Shown: positions 28,444 through 36,616, counted from the stretch's first letter. The stretch is DNA of 47,502 nucleotides from Acidobacteriaceae bacterium (GCA_003131585.1 PKVW01000057.1:1-47502); one strand, 5' to 3'. The notes: generated by a model from the letters alone, not told the origin. Numbers and translations are program-made.

Positions 28444-29307
28444 ATGTTGAGGAAGCGCGCGGCAAAACTCGTTGTGATCGGCGTGATGGTGGCGGGCACG
28501 CTGGTGGCCGAGAGCAAAAAAGAGTACCACTTCGTGGTGGGGCCGAAAGCGGGCGTGTCGGTGATGAATCCGTATGGCTCGATTACGGTCAAACCCTCGC
28601 TGAACAATACGGTCGTGGTGAACGCGATTTTGCACTCCGACAAGGTTGAAGTGGATAACAGCCAGAACGGGAACCGTGTGGATATCCAATCGCACCTGCT
28701 GGCCGGCGCCGACGCCGACTCGGGACGCGTGGATTATGAAGTTCTGGTTCCCGCCGATGCCAGCATCACCCTGCATTCCAGCACTGGATCCCTGCGGGCC
28801 GAGAAACTGCACGGCGACGTTAGCCTGGAGGGTCCAGGAGCGGCAGTAGAGGTTCGCGACGTTTCCGACGCTCACGTGCATGTGAAGACGATGAACGGGT
28901 CCGTGAATCTGGACAACATCCAAAACGGGCACGTTGAGGTCGACTCGTTGAGCGGAGAGGTTACGCTGAAGGGCGTGAATGGCCCGCTGGTGCAGGTGGT
29001 TTCGACCAGCGGCAGAATCAACTACATTGGCGACTTCGGAAACAGCGGCGAATATCGCCTGACCAGCCACAGCGGCGATATCGACGCCACCATCCCGGAG
29101 TGGACCTCCGCCGACGTGAGCGCCCGCTCCGTGCGCGGAGAAGTGCGCGACGACATTCCCCTCCAACCCAAGACCCACAACTATTTCCCGATCGACAAGG
29201 GACGTGCCTTCGCAGGTACCATGGGGAGAGTGGCGGTGTCCTCCACGGTAGTACTGCGCACCTTCAGTGGTAAAATTCATCTCAGAAAACGCTCCGAAAA
29301 ACAATAA
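28444..29307 (+). CDS. DUF4097-family exported beta-helix protein
   Basis: 287 residues with a signal peptide (basic MLRKRAAK, then a hydrophobic stretch to about residue 22) and a repetitive beta-strand body of the DUF4097 putative-adhesin type. Units alternate short motifs such as GSVNLDNIQNG, GEVTLKGVNG, SGRINYIG and SGDIDATIPE with a period of about 20-22 residues. Such proteins often sit with ECF sigma/anti-sigma genes in Acidobacteriota and Bacteroidota; their job is unknown. It starts 39 bp after the anti-sigma gene, with a GGGGGGAG tract as ribosome-binding site. Confidence 0.8.
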   Translation: MLRKRAAKLVVIGVMVAGTLVAESKKEYHFVVGPKAGVSVMNPYGSITVKPSLNNTVVVNAILHSDKVEVDNSQNGNRVDIQSHLLAGADADSGRVDYEVLVPADASITLHSSTGSLRAEKLHGDVSLEGPGAAVEVRDVSDAHVHVKTMNGSVNLDNIQNGHVEVDSLSGEVTLKGVNGPLVQVVSTSGRINYIGDFGNSGEYRLTSHSGDIDATIPEWTSADVSARSVRGEVRDDIPLQPKTHNYFPIDKGRAFAGTMGRVAVSSTVVLRTFSGKIHLRKRSEKQ

Positions 29308-29378
29308 CCAAAGCGAAGAGCAAACCGGATCGGCGCAAACGGCGCTCTAAAAGACCGTCCAAAACGACGGGGGCAGGT

Positions 29379-29978
29379 GTGTTTAGCCGCAACTCCGCGG
29401 TAAGCGGCCACCCGGACGTGGCACGGGCCGTAGTCTTGATCGGCTTCATGGGCGCCGGCAAGAGCAGTGTGGGCCGGGCCTTGGGCGAACAACTGGGCTG
29501 GACGTTCGAGGATCTCGACGAGCGGATTGAACGGCGGGAGCGGAGGCAGGTGCCTGAAATCTTCCGCGATTCCGGCGAATCTGGTTTCCGCCGGGCGGAA
29601 CATGCAGCTCTAAGAGAATTGTTGAAGGAGTTGCGTGCCGGAGTTGAGAGAATCGTAGCCCTCGGCGGTGGCGCTTTTGTGCAGAAGCACAACGCTCGGC
29701 TGATCGAAGCCGGAGGCGTCTCCACAGTCTTCTTAGACGCGGGCGTGGAGGAATTGTGGCGGCGTTGCCGGCAGCAGGCCGAGCGGCAAGGAATTGAGCG
29801 TCCATTGCTGGGTAATCTGGCTAGCTTTCGCAAGCTTTACGAGGCGCGGCGGCCGCGCTACTTGAAGGCATCGTTTAGGCAGGCGACTGACGGGAAGACC
29901 GTTGGGGATATTGCGGCAGAGGTGGTTCAAGCTCTGGGCCTGGTTCGAAGGCGTAGAAGGCGAGGAGAAAAGCAGTGA
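29379..29978 (+). CDS. aroK: Shikimate kinase
   Basis: Phosphorylates shikimate in aromatic amino-acid synthesis. The 199-residue protein has VVLIGFMGAGKSSVGRALGE (Walker A), FEDLDERIERRE (shikimate-binding Asp), FRDSGESGFRRAEHAAL, VALGGGAF (shikimate-binding Gly triplet), and RPLLG in the lid. The start is GTG at 29379, with GGGGGCAGG directly before it. A basic C-terminal tail (RRRRRRGEK) follows the kinase fold. Its stop overlaps the next gene by four bases (GTGA). Confidence 0.92.
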   Translation: MFSRNSAVSGHPDVARAVVLIGFMGAGKSSVGRALGEQLGWTFEDLDERIERRERRQVPEIFRDSGESGFRRAEHAALRELLKELRAGVERIVALGGGAFVQKHNARLIEAGGVSTVFLDAGVEELWRRCRQQAERQGIERPLLGNLASFRKLYEARRPRYLKASFRQATDGKTVGDIAAEVVQALGLVRRRRRRGEKQ

Positions 29979-30724
29979 CTCTGAGTGCGCGGATGCGATG
30001 GGGGCCGGTGGCGGTTCTGGCGTGCGCGGCTGTACTGCACGCGAGCGACAAGAAAGACAACCCGAAACCAGCGGCCAGCCAAATGGTCGATTCAGGTTCG
30101 TTTGGGGTTTTCGTCAAAGGTCAGCGTGTGGTAACCGAGAATTTCAGCGTGCAGCAGGATAACGGTATCAGCATCGTTAAGTCACAACTGAAGGAAACCG
30201 CACGCCCAACCACGGCGGGCCAAAGGTCGGAACTGCAGATGACCAACAGCGGGGAGTTGGTTCGTTACCAATGGACCGATGGCAGCGGGTCGCTCGTGGT
30301 AACGCCCAACAATGAATTCCTGCTCGAAAAGATCACGACTGCTGCTTCCTCCAAGCCGGCCGAGCGGCCATTTCTCATGCCCAGCACGGCAGCGATTCTC
30401 GACAACAACTTTTTTGTGCACCGCCAGGTGTTGGCATGGCGCTATCTGGCAACCAACTGTCACACGGAGAACGGTACTCAGAAATGCCTGCAGGGAGCGC
30501 TGGATTTCGCCGTACTGGTGCCGCAAGATCAAACGTCGATGAGCGTGCGTATGGAGTTGGCAGGGCGAGAGAAGATCACAATCCGCGGAACCGAGCGGGA
30601 ACTGTTGCGGCTGAACCTGAAAGGCGAAGCCTTCTCCTGGGCTCTTTGGGTGGATGAGAAAGACCAGTTCAAGCTGATGCGGGTGCTGATTACCGACGAT
30701 AATACCGAAGTGGTGCGGGACTAG
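29975..30724 (+). CDS. Exported protein of unknown function
   Basis: 249 residues starting at a GTG that overlaps the aroK stop. A signal peptide is clear (hydrophobic VAVLACAAVLHA, cleavage near residue 24). The mature part is beta-rich with no motif I recognise: VFVKGQRVVTENFSV near the start, two cysteines in NCHTENGTQKC that could form a disulfide, and WALWVDEKDQFKLMRVLI near the end. The pattern resembles families that bind lipid or are lipoprotein-like beta barrels, but that is a guess. Coupling with aroK says little about function. Confidence 0.7.
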   Translation: MTLSARMRWGPVAVLACAAVLHASDKKDNPKPAASQMVDSGSFGVFVKGQRVVTENFSVQQDNGISIVKSQLKETARPTTAGQRSELQMTNSGELVRYQWTDGSGSLVVTPNNEFLLEKITTAASSKPAERPFLMPSTAAILDNNFFVHRQVLAWRYLATNCHTENGTQKCLQGALDFAVLVPQDQTSMSVRMELAGREKITIRGTERELLRLNLKGEAFSWALWVDEKDQFKLMRVLITDDNTEVVRD

Positions 30725-30773
30725 CGTGACGCGGTAGTCGCGAAACTTGATTCGCGCAGTGGGCGGGGTAACG

Positions 30774-31859
30774 ATGCCGGTAACGGATGCACGTACGGCG
30801 CGGGTTCTCATCACGGTGCTGCTGTTTGCGCTGGGGCTGGGGTTTCTCTACGTCGCCCGGCAAACGCTGATGGCCTTTCTGTTTGCCGTTTTCTTTGCCT
30901 ACCTGATGAGCCCCCTGGTTTCGCACCTGGAAAAACTCCTGCATGGGCGCGGCCGCGCCATCGCGGTGATTTACCTGTTGCTGCTTGGCTTGGTGGTGCT
31001 GTTTTTCGTTTCCATGGGTCCGCGGATCGGCCGCGAAGGGGCGCGTTTGAGCCAATCGTTGCCGGCCCTGGCCCAGCTAAGTTCCGGGCAGATCGCGGAA
31101 CAACTGGGACAAGAGCATGGCTGGAACGGCAAGGCGGTCGATCTGCTTCGGGACTATCTCGCCAGCCACGGCGACCAAATCGCAAAACTGGCGCAGAGCG
31201 TGGGACTGCGCGTGGCGGAAGTGGCGAAACAGGCATGGCTGCTGGTGGTGGTTCCGCTATTGTCGATTTTCTTTCTGAAAGATGGCCGCGCCTTCAGCGA
31301 AATCCTGCTTGATTTGGTCCAGTCGCGTCCCCAGCGCGAACTGCTGCAGGGCGTACTCAGCGACCTGAACCAGATGCTGGCCCATTTCATTCGGGCACAA
31401 CTGACCCTGACTGCGCTGACGTTCGTCATGTTTTCGGCGGTTCTAGCGATGATGCGAATGCCGTACGCGCTGGTGCTGGGGACGATGGGCGGTTTGCTCG
31501 AATTTATTCCGGTGGTAGGGCCGTTGGTGGCCGCAGTGATTATTTTGGGCGTGGCCTTGTTGATGAGTTTCCCGCACTGGCTGGCATTGATCGTCTTTCT
31601 CGGCATCTGGCGGCTGGTTCAAGACTACGTAACTTCGCCCCGCATCATGGGCCACAGTATGGAACTGCATCCGCTTGCGGCAATTTTTGGCGTCATGGCG
31701 GGCGCCGAGGTCGCCGGCATTCTTGGCATTTTTCTTTCCATCCCTGTAATGGCGAGTTTGCGGATAGTATTCCGGCGCTGGCGGCTGTACGCGGAGAAGA
31801 GAAAATTCGGCCCGCTGAATGAGTATGTACTGGACAAACAGAGTGGGCGGCCGAAGTAG
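30774..31859 (+). CDS. AI-2E family transporter (PerM/YdiK-like membrane protein)
   Basis: 361-residue polytopic protein with about seven or eight transmembrane segments, a large soluble loop (about residues 80-135) after the third, and the hallmark end with GLLEFIPVVGPLVAAVIILG and DYVTSPRIMGHSMELHP. The family includes autoinducer-2 exporters and Na+/H+ antiporters, so the name does not fix the substrate. ATG at 30774 with GGGCGGGG upstream is preferred over TTG at 30747. It is about 50 bp after the exported-protein gene. Confidence 0.88.
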   Translation: MPVTDARTARVLITVLLFALGLGFLYVARQTLMAFLFAVFFAYLMSPLVSHLEKLLHGRGRAIAVIYLLLLGLVVLFFVSMGPRIGREGARLSQSLPALAQLSSGQIAEQLGQEHGWNGKAVDLLRDYLASHGDQIAKLAQSVGLRVAEVAKQAWLLVVVPLLSIFFLKDGRAFSEILLDLVQSRPQRELLQGVLSDLNQMLAHFIRAQLTLTALTFVMFSAVLAMMRMPYALVLGTMGGLLEFIPVVGPLVAAVIILGVALLMSFPHWLALIVFLGIWRLVQDYVTSPRIMGHSMELHPLAAIFGVMAGAEVAGILGIFLSIPVMASLRIVFRRWRLYAEKRKFGPLNEYVLDKQSGRPK

Positions 31860-31864
31860 ACGAA

Positions 31865-31879
31865 CAGTTCTCAGTTCCC
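31865..31879. repeat. Single arm related to family B inverted repeats
   Basis: CAGTTCTCAGTTCCC is like the arm unit of 3484-3509. No matching opposite arm lies in the following 200 bp, so it is probably a decayed copy. The rest of 31880-32079 shows no gene. Confidence 0.4.
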
Positions 31880-32058
31880 TTCTTACTTTCGGCAGCGCAT
31901 GTTCCGAACTCAGCCGCTCGTGCGGCGAAGACGCCTGCTCCCGCCGTTTTTTCTGCGCTTCCTAAGCTGGCGTGGAGTGAATGTCATTCCGGCATTTTGC
32001 GGATTTTTGGTGGGTGTGGACCTTGAGCCGCCCCTCCTTCCGTAAATAGAGGCTGTTG

Positions 32059-32064
32059 TAGAAT
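32059..32064 (+). promoter_or_regulatory. Possible -10 element of the lysine operon
   Basis: TAGAAT ends 15 bases before the asd ATG, predicting a leader of about eight bases with no Shine-Dalgarno sequence. No good -35 is visible. No lysine riboswitch fold was recognised in the 220-bp upstream region. Confidence 0.35.
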
Positions 32065-32079
32065 CCAAAGTACCTTCTT

Positions 32080-33132
32080 ATGAGCAACAAACTTCCTGTC
32101 GGAATTCTGGGCGCCACCGGCGTGGTTGGACAACGATTTATCCAGATGCTGGAGCGGCATCCTTGGTTCGAAGTGGCGTGGCTGGCCGCTTCCGATCGTT
32201 CTGAAGGCAAGACCTATTCCGAAGCCGCGCGCTGGCGGCTGAAGACGCCGATTCCGGCAAACGTGGTCGCGATGAAAATCTCCCCGGCCACGCCGGAGGG
32301 CGCGCCGAAGATTATTTTCGCCGCGCTCGAGGCTTCGATTGCCGCCGAACTGGAGCCGCGCTTTGCCCAGGCCGGCTGTGCCGTGGTTTCCAATTCCAGT
32401 GCGCTGCGCATGCAGACCGATGTGCCTCTGGTAGTCCCTGAGGTCAATGCCGGGCACATCAAACTGATTGACGGGCAGGCGTGGCGGAAGAAATCTGGCG
32501 GCTATGTCGTGACCAATCCCAACTGCTCGGCCATCGGACTCGTGCTGGCGTTGGCGCCATTGCAGCAGCGATTCGGCCTTGAAGCTGTGATGGCCGTGAC
32601 CATGCAGGCGGTCAGCGGCGCGGGTTACCCCGGCGTGGCTTCGCTCGACATCCTGGGCAATGTGATTCCCTACATCCGCAATGAAGAAGAAAAGATGGAG
32701 GAGGAAACGCTTAAGCTCCTGGGACAACTGAACGGAACGAAAGTTGTGCCGGCGGCGTTCGCCATGAGCGCGCAATGCAACCGGGTTGCGGTGGAAGACG
32801 GGCACACGGAATCGGTTTCGGTGCGGCTGAAAACGAAGGCCACGCCGGAGGAGATCGTCGCCGTGTGGAACCACTACCGCAGCGAGCCGCAGGAATTGAA
32901 GCTGCCCAGCGCGCCCGAGCGTCCGGTGGTGTACCTGGACGCGAATGACCGACCGCAACCGCGGCTTGATGTTGACATGGGAGCGGGCATGACCACTGCG
33001 GTGGGGCGGCTGCGGCCGTGCGGCGTGCTGAATTGGAAGTTCACCGTGCTTTCGCACAACACCATCCGCGGAGCCGCCGGCGCGGCGGTGCTGAATGCGG
33101 AATTGCTCAAGGCCAAGGGCTATTTAGGATGA
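32080..33132 (+). CDS. asd: Aspartate-semialdehyde dehydrogenase, archaeal/fungal type
   Basis: Reduces aspartyl phosphate to aspartate semialdehyde, the branch-point precursor of lysine, threonine and methionine. The 350-residue protein has VGILGATGVVGQRFIQML (NADP fold), the active site TNPNCSAIGL with C149, MQAVSGAGYPGV, and a late catalytic His in GHTESVSVRL. The long AWLAASDRSEGKTY segment and the NPNCS form place it in the archaeal/yeast-like branch rather than the E. coli one. First gene of asd-lysC-dapB-dapA-dapD. Confidence 0.94.
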   Translation: MSNKLPVGILGATGVVGQRFIQMLERHPWFEVAWLAASDRSEGKTYSEAARWRLKTPIPANVVAMKISPATPEGAPKIIFAALEASIAAELEPRFAQAGCAVVSNSSALRMQTDVPLVVPEVNAGHIKLIDGQAWRKKSGGYVVTNPNCSAIGLVLALAPLQQRFGLEAVMAVTMQAVSGAGYPGVASLDILGNVIPYIRNEEEKMEEETLKLLGQLNGTKVVPAAFAMSAQCNRVAVEDGHTESVSVRLKTKATPEEIVAVWNHYRSEPQELKLPSAPERPVVYLDANDRPQPRLDVDMGAGMTTAVGRLRPCGVLNWKFTVLSHNTIRGAAGAAVLNAELLKAKGYLG

Positions 33133-33146
33133 CGAGCGGTGCCAAT

Positions 33147-33195
33147 GTAGCGCCGCCGTCCCGGCGGCTGTCGCGCGGGCGTGTCGCCCGCGCAC
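33147..33195. repeat. Dispersed GC-rich hairpin repeat between asd and lysC (family A)
   Basis: GTAGCGCCGCCG opens the element. Two perfect hairpins follow: CCGCCG/CGGCGG (33152-33166) and the 9-bp stem GCGCGGGCG/CGCCCGCGC (33173-33193). It shares the GGCTGTCGCGC core with 23259-23337. It occupies about half of the 109-bp gap inside the lysine operon. Confidence 0.8.
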
Positions 33196-33241
33196 GCGAT
33201 GCATCCAGGTCTGCCACCTTTCTACGAAGGATCTCACGCCG

Positions 33242-34615
33242 ATGATCGTGATGAAATTCGGCGGCACTTCGGTGGAAGACTCCAAGGCCATCGAGCGCGT
33301 GGCCGCGATCGTCAAAGACCGGCTGCGGCACAGGCCGGTGGTGGTGGTCAGCGCCATGGCCGGAGTTACGGATACGCTGCTCACCATGGCGCGCGCCGCA
33401 GGAGCCGGGGAACGCAAAACCGCGCTCAAACTCTGCCGCTCCCTTCAGGAACGCCACTACAACACCGCCAGCGAACTGCTGGGCACGGCGCTGTTTACGG
33501 ACTTCCACGCGGAGCTGGGAAGCGACTTCGAGGGGCTCGACGAACTACTGCGCGGCATTTCCGCAGTCGGCGAGGTAACCCCGAGGACCACGGATCATGT
33601 CGCCGCCTTCGGGGAGATGCTTTCCAGTAAGATTGTAGCGGCGGCGTTTTCGGCCCTCGGCGTTAAGGGCACGCACGTGGACGCACGCGAAGTTCTGGTC
33701 ACCGATAGCAGCTACATGGAAGCTGTGCCGCAGCAGGAAGAGACGAATGAGCGCCTGCAAACGAAAGTGAAGCCGCTGCTGGAGGCCGGCCAGGTTCCCG
33801 TGATGGGCGGGTTCATCGGGGCGAACCGTGCGGGCGTGACTACGACGATTGGACGAGGCGGCTCCGATTTTTCCGCCGCGATTGTGGGCGCCGGGCTGGG
33901 CGCCGAGCGGATCGAAATCTGGACCGACGTGGACGGGATTCTGACCACCGATCCCCGTGTTTGTCCGGACGCGCGGCGGATCAAAGTGATCAGCTTCGAC
34001 GAGGCGGCTGAACTGGCATACTTCGGCGCCAAGGTGCTGCATCCGGCGACGGTGCTGCCCGCCATCCAGAAAAATATCCCCGTGTACGTGCTGAATTCGA
34101 GAAACCCGTCGTGCGAAGGGACGAAGATTACAACCCGCGCCCCCCAGGGGAAAAACATTTTCAAGGCGATTGCTGTAAAGAAGCGCATCACCATTGTGGA
34201 CGTGGCAGCGCCGCGCATGCTGCTGGCGCATGGGTTCCTGCGCGCGATTTTCGAGGCCTTTGACCGGCACAAAGTTGCGGTCGACGTGGTCTCGACCTCT
34301 GAGGTAAGCGTTTCGCTCACAGTGGATTCGAACCATGCGATTCCGGCGCTGGCGGCCGATCTGGCCAAGCTGGCCGACGTGAAGTATGAGGGCCGCAAGG
34401 CGATCGTGTGCCTCGTGGGCGAGAGCCTGCGCGATAAGCCGGGTGTGGCGGCGCTGGTGTTTGGTGAATTGAAAGATAAAAAGATTCGCATGATCTCGCA
34501 GGGCGCGTCGGAGATTAACTTGACCTTTGTGATCGAGGAAGACGAAGTGCCCGAGGTGGTTCAGCGTTTGCACAGCACGTTTTTCGCAGACCTCGACCCG
34601 GAAGTGTTCGCGTAG
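33242..34615 (+). CDS. lysC: Aspartate kinase (monofunctional)
   Basis: First enzyme of the aspartate pathway, phosphorylating aspartate. 457 residues: kinase domain with MKFGGTSVEDSKAIERVA, GGFIGANRAGVTTTIGRGGSDFSA and the substrate-binding TDVDGILTTDPR. It is followed by two ACT domains (about residues 310-457), where ITIVDVAAPRMLLAHGFLRAIF and MISQGASEINLTFV suggest feedback control by lysine. The length fits the E. coli LysC group. GAAGGA lies about 10 bp before the ATG. It is 27 bp upstream of dapB. Confidence 0.95.
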   Translation: MIVMKFGGTSVEDSKAIERVAAIVKDRLRHRPVVVVSAMAGVTDTLLTMARAAGAGERKTALKLCRSLQERHYNTASELLGTALFTDFHAELGSDFEGLDELLRGISAVGEVTPRTTDHVAAFGEMLSSKIVAAAFSALGVKGTHVDAREVLVTDSSYMEAVPQQEETNERLQTKVKPLLEAGQVPVMGGFIGANRAGVTTTIGRGGSDFSAAIVGAGLGAERIEIWTDVDGILTTDPRVCPDARRIKVISFDEAAELAYFGAKVLHPATVLPAIQKNIPVYVLNSRNPSCEGTKITTRAPQGKNIFKAIAVKKRITIVDVAAPRMLLAHGFLRAIFEAFDRHKVAVDVVSTSEVSVSLTVDSNHAIPALAADLAKLADVKYEGRKAIVCLVGESLRDKPGVAALVFGELKDKKIRMISQGASEINLTFVIEEDEVPEVVQRLHSTFFADLDPEVFA

Positions 34616-34642
34616 TTTGGGAGGCGTCCCGAAGATCGCACA

Positions 34643-35335
34643 ATGAACATTCTCCTTCTGGGTCGCGGACAGACCGGATCGCTGGTGGCGGAAGTGGCGC
34701 GGCAGCGCGGGCATAACATTCGGGTCGCGGGCGCCGCTGAGAACGCCGGCGGGTCCGCTCTCACTGCAGAGAAGCTGCGCGGAATTGATGTGGTGATTGA
34801 TTTCACTGTTCCTTCCTGTGTCGTCGCCAATATCGAAGCCTGCGTCAGGGCGGGCAAGAACATGGCAGTCGGCACCACCGGATGGTACGGAGAACTGGAT
34901 CGCATCCGGAAGTTGATCGAGAGCCACGGCACAGGATTCGTTTACGCGGCAAATTTCTCCGTGGGCGTGAATCTGTTCTTTGACGTTGCCCGCGCGGCGG
35001 CCGCGGCTTTGAGGCACGAGTACTCCGGACAGATATTTGAACGGCACCACGTTCATAAGAAAGATGCGCCGTCGGGAACGGCCATCGCCATCCGGCGCGC
35101 GATCCGCGAAGCCAGCGGCAAGGACAAAAGCGAAGACCTGGAAATCACTTCATTCCGCGAAGGCGATGTCGTGGGCATGCACGAAGTCGTGCTCGAATCC
35201 CCTGCTGACAAGATTTATCTCTGCCACGACGCCAAGTCTCGCCAGGGATTCGCCGATGGCGCAGTGCGCGCGGCGGAGTGGCTCGCCGGCAAGAAGGGCT
35301 TCTACGACTTCAAGGATGTGTGGCGGGAGTTGTAG
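34643..35335 (+). CDS. dapB: 4-hydroxy-tetrahydrodipicolinate reductase
   Basis: Reduces the DapA product to tetrahydrodipicolinate. The 230-residue protein starts MNILLLGRGQTGSLVAEVA (nucleotide fold) and has VIDFTVP, GTTGW, NFSVGVNLFF and the catalytic signature ERHHVHKKDAPSGTA with H135, H136 and the following lysines. It is shorter than the E. coli enzyme (273), mainly in the N-terminal domain, as in several other phyla. It continues the operon to dapA after a 47-bp gap. Confidence 0.93.
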   Translation: MNILLLGRGQTGSLVAEVARQRGHNIRVAGAAENAGGSALTAEKLRGIDVVIDFTVPSCVVANIEACVRAGKNMAVGTTGWYGELDRIRKLIESHGTGFVYAANFSVGVNLFFDVARAAAAALRHEYSGQIFERHHVHKKDAPSGTAIAIRRAIREASGKDKSEDLEITSFREGDVVGMHEVVLESPADKIYLCHDAKSRQGFADGAVRAAEWLAGKKGFYDFKDVWREL

Positions 35336-35347
35336 TTCAGCCACCCG

Positions 35348-35376
35348 TTCCCACGCAAGCCCATTCGCGCTATCTT
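35348..35376 (+). promoter_or_regulatory. Possible internal promoter for dapA
   Basis: TTCCCA (35348-35353) and TATCTT (35371-35376) are 17 bp apart, and the dapA ATG begins six bases after the -10. A transcript from here would be leaderless. No Shine-Dalgarno sequence precedes dapA, which supports the idea weakly. Confidence 0.35.
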
Positions 35377-35382
35377 ATTAGC

Positions 35383-36513
35383 ATGCAACTCCGTGGCTGC
35401 GGTACCGCGCTGGTCACTCCTTTTCATCAGGATGCCTCTATCGATGACGCCGCCCTGCGCAACCTGGTGGCCTGGCAGGTGGAGTCCGGTATAGATTTTC
35501 TCGTCCCCTGCGGAACTACCGGCGAGACGCCCACGCTCACGCACGACGAATGGCTGCGCGTGATCGACACCACCATCGAAGTGGTGGCGGGGCGCGTGCC
35601 CATCCTGGCGGGCGCGACGTCGAACTCCACGCACGATGCCGTGGAGAAGGCCAAAGAAGTTGCCGCGCGGCCTGGAGTTGACGCCATTCTCACCGCTTCT
35701 CCGTACTACAACAAGCCGACTCAGGAGGGCCAGTACCGGCACTTCAAGGCGATCGCCGAGGCCGTGATGGATAAGCCGGTCATTCTTTACAACGTGCCCG
35801 GCCGCACGGGGGCGAACCTCGAACCCGCGACGCTGGCGCGGCTGGCGGAGGTTCCGAACATTGTGGGCGTGAAGGAAGCCAGCGGCAACATGACCCAGAT
35901 CGCCGAGGCCATCAACTTGGTGCCCGAAACGTTTCTGGTTTTCTCCGGAGACGATTCGGTCACCTTGCCCGTGATTGCGCTGGGCGGCGTGGGGGTCGTT
36001 TCGGTGGCGTCGAATGAGATTCCGCACGAGATGGCAACCATGACGCGGGCTGCGCTCAGCAATGACTGGACCACGGCCCGTAGCATCCATCGCAAGTATT
36101 TGGCTTTGATGCAGGCGAACTTCATCGAATCGAGTCCGCTCCCGGTGAAGGCCGTGCTGGCGATGATGGGCAAAATCGAAGAGAACTACCGTCTGCCGCT
36201 CTTGCCCATGCGCCGCGACACGCGATCAAAGCTACAGAAGGTTGCGACGGAGGCTGGGCTTATCGCGAAGCCGGCAATACCCGCGCCGGAAGCGGCGGAA
36301 TTCTACATTTATGAAAACTGGGCGGCGGGCCCGCATAAGATCGTGCTGCACCGTGGATCGTGCGGGCAATGCAACCAGGGCAAAGGCCGGCCCGCGGGGC
36401 ACGACGCCAACCGCGCTCGCTGGCATGGACCGTATGTGACGCTGGCCGTAGGGCGCGACACAGCGCATGGCATGACCGGCGTGCTAATCCGCAGCGAATG
36501 TAAGTGCGTGTGA
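35383..36513 (+). CDS. dapA: 4-hydroxy-tetrahydrodipicolinate synthase with a Cys-containing C-terminal extension
   Basis: Condenses pyruvate with aspartate semialdehyde. Residues 1-295 are a complete DapA barrel: GTTGETPTL (T45, T46), Y136, R141 in NVPGRTGANL, and the Schiff-base lysine K164 in GVKEASGN. Unlike usual enzymes (about 290-300 residues), this one runs to 376. After a Pro/Ala linker (about 295-306) comes a domain with FYIYENW, HRGSCGQCNQGKG (C327, C330), a WHGPY motif and a final ECKC (C373, C375). The C-x2-C and C-x-C pairs suggest metal binding. The frame is open throughout. ATG at 35383 begins the conserved barrel; the open frame upstream lies in dapB. Confidence 0.93.
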   Translation: MQLRGCGTALVTPFHQDASIDDAALRNLVAWQVESGIDFLVPCGTTGETPTLTHDEWLRVIDTTIEVVAGRVPILAGATSNSTHDAVEKAKEVAARPGVDAILTASPYYNKPTQEGQYRHFKAIAEAVMDKPVILYNVPGRTGANLEPATLARLAEVPNIVGVKEASGNMTQIAEAINLVPETFLVFSGDDSVTLPVIALGGVGVVSVASNEIPHEMATMTRAALSNDWTTARSIHRKYLALMQANFIESSPLPVKAVLAMMGKIEENYRLPLLPMRRDTRSKLQKVATEAGLIAKPAIPAPEAAEFYIYENWAAGPHKIVLHRGSCGQCNQGKGRPAGHDANRARWHGPYVTLAVGRDTAHGMTGVLIRSECKCV

Positions 36514-36515
36514 GC

Positions 36516-36594
36516 GCAGAAGTAAGAAGTCAGAATGCAGAAGTAAGAATGGGGTTCACGGTTTTACTTCTGCATTCTAACTTCTGACTTCTGC
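36516..36594. repeat. Inverted-repeat element between dapA and dapD (family B-like)
   Basis: Left arm 36516-36546 and right arm 36564-36594 are 31 bp each and complementary at about 28 positions. The 17-bp centre is GGTTCACGG-rich. The arms are built of an 8-base unit (AGAAGTAA or AGAAGTCA), as the nuoH-nuoJ element is built of AGTTCTC units; sequences differ but the architecture is the same. It fills most of the 103-bp operon gap. Confidence 0.8.
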
Positions 36595-36602
36595 ATTTCC
36601 TT

Positions 36603-36608
36603 TATACT
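36603..36608 (+). promoter_or_regulatory. Possible -10 element for dapD
   Basis: TATACT ends eight bases before the dapD ATG at 36617, so transcription from it would start about at the ATG. It lies just beyond the right arm of the inverted-repeat element. The -35 position falls in that arm and is poor. Confidence 0.3.
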
Positions 36609-36616
36609 TTTCCCGC

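Noticed and set aside
31860-32079. Lysine riboswitch upstream of asd
   Set aside because: The 220-bp region shows no conserved multi-helix core that I can recognise; only a repeat relic and a -10-like hexamer.
31984-33057. Minus-strand ORF of 357 codons
   Set aside because: Entirely antisense to asd; Arg/His-rich composition typical of the reverse frame of GC-rich genes, with no motif.
33545-35056. Minus-strand ORF of 503 codons
   Set aside because: Antisense to lysC and dapB, which have full family motifs; no recognisable domain in the reverse frame.
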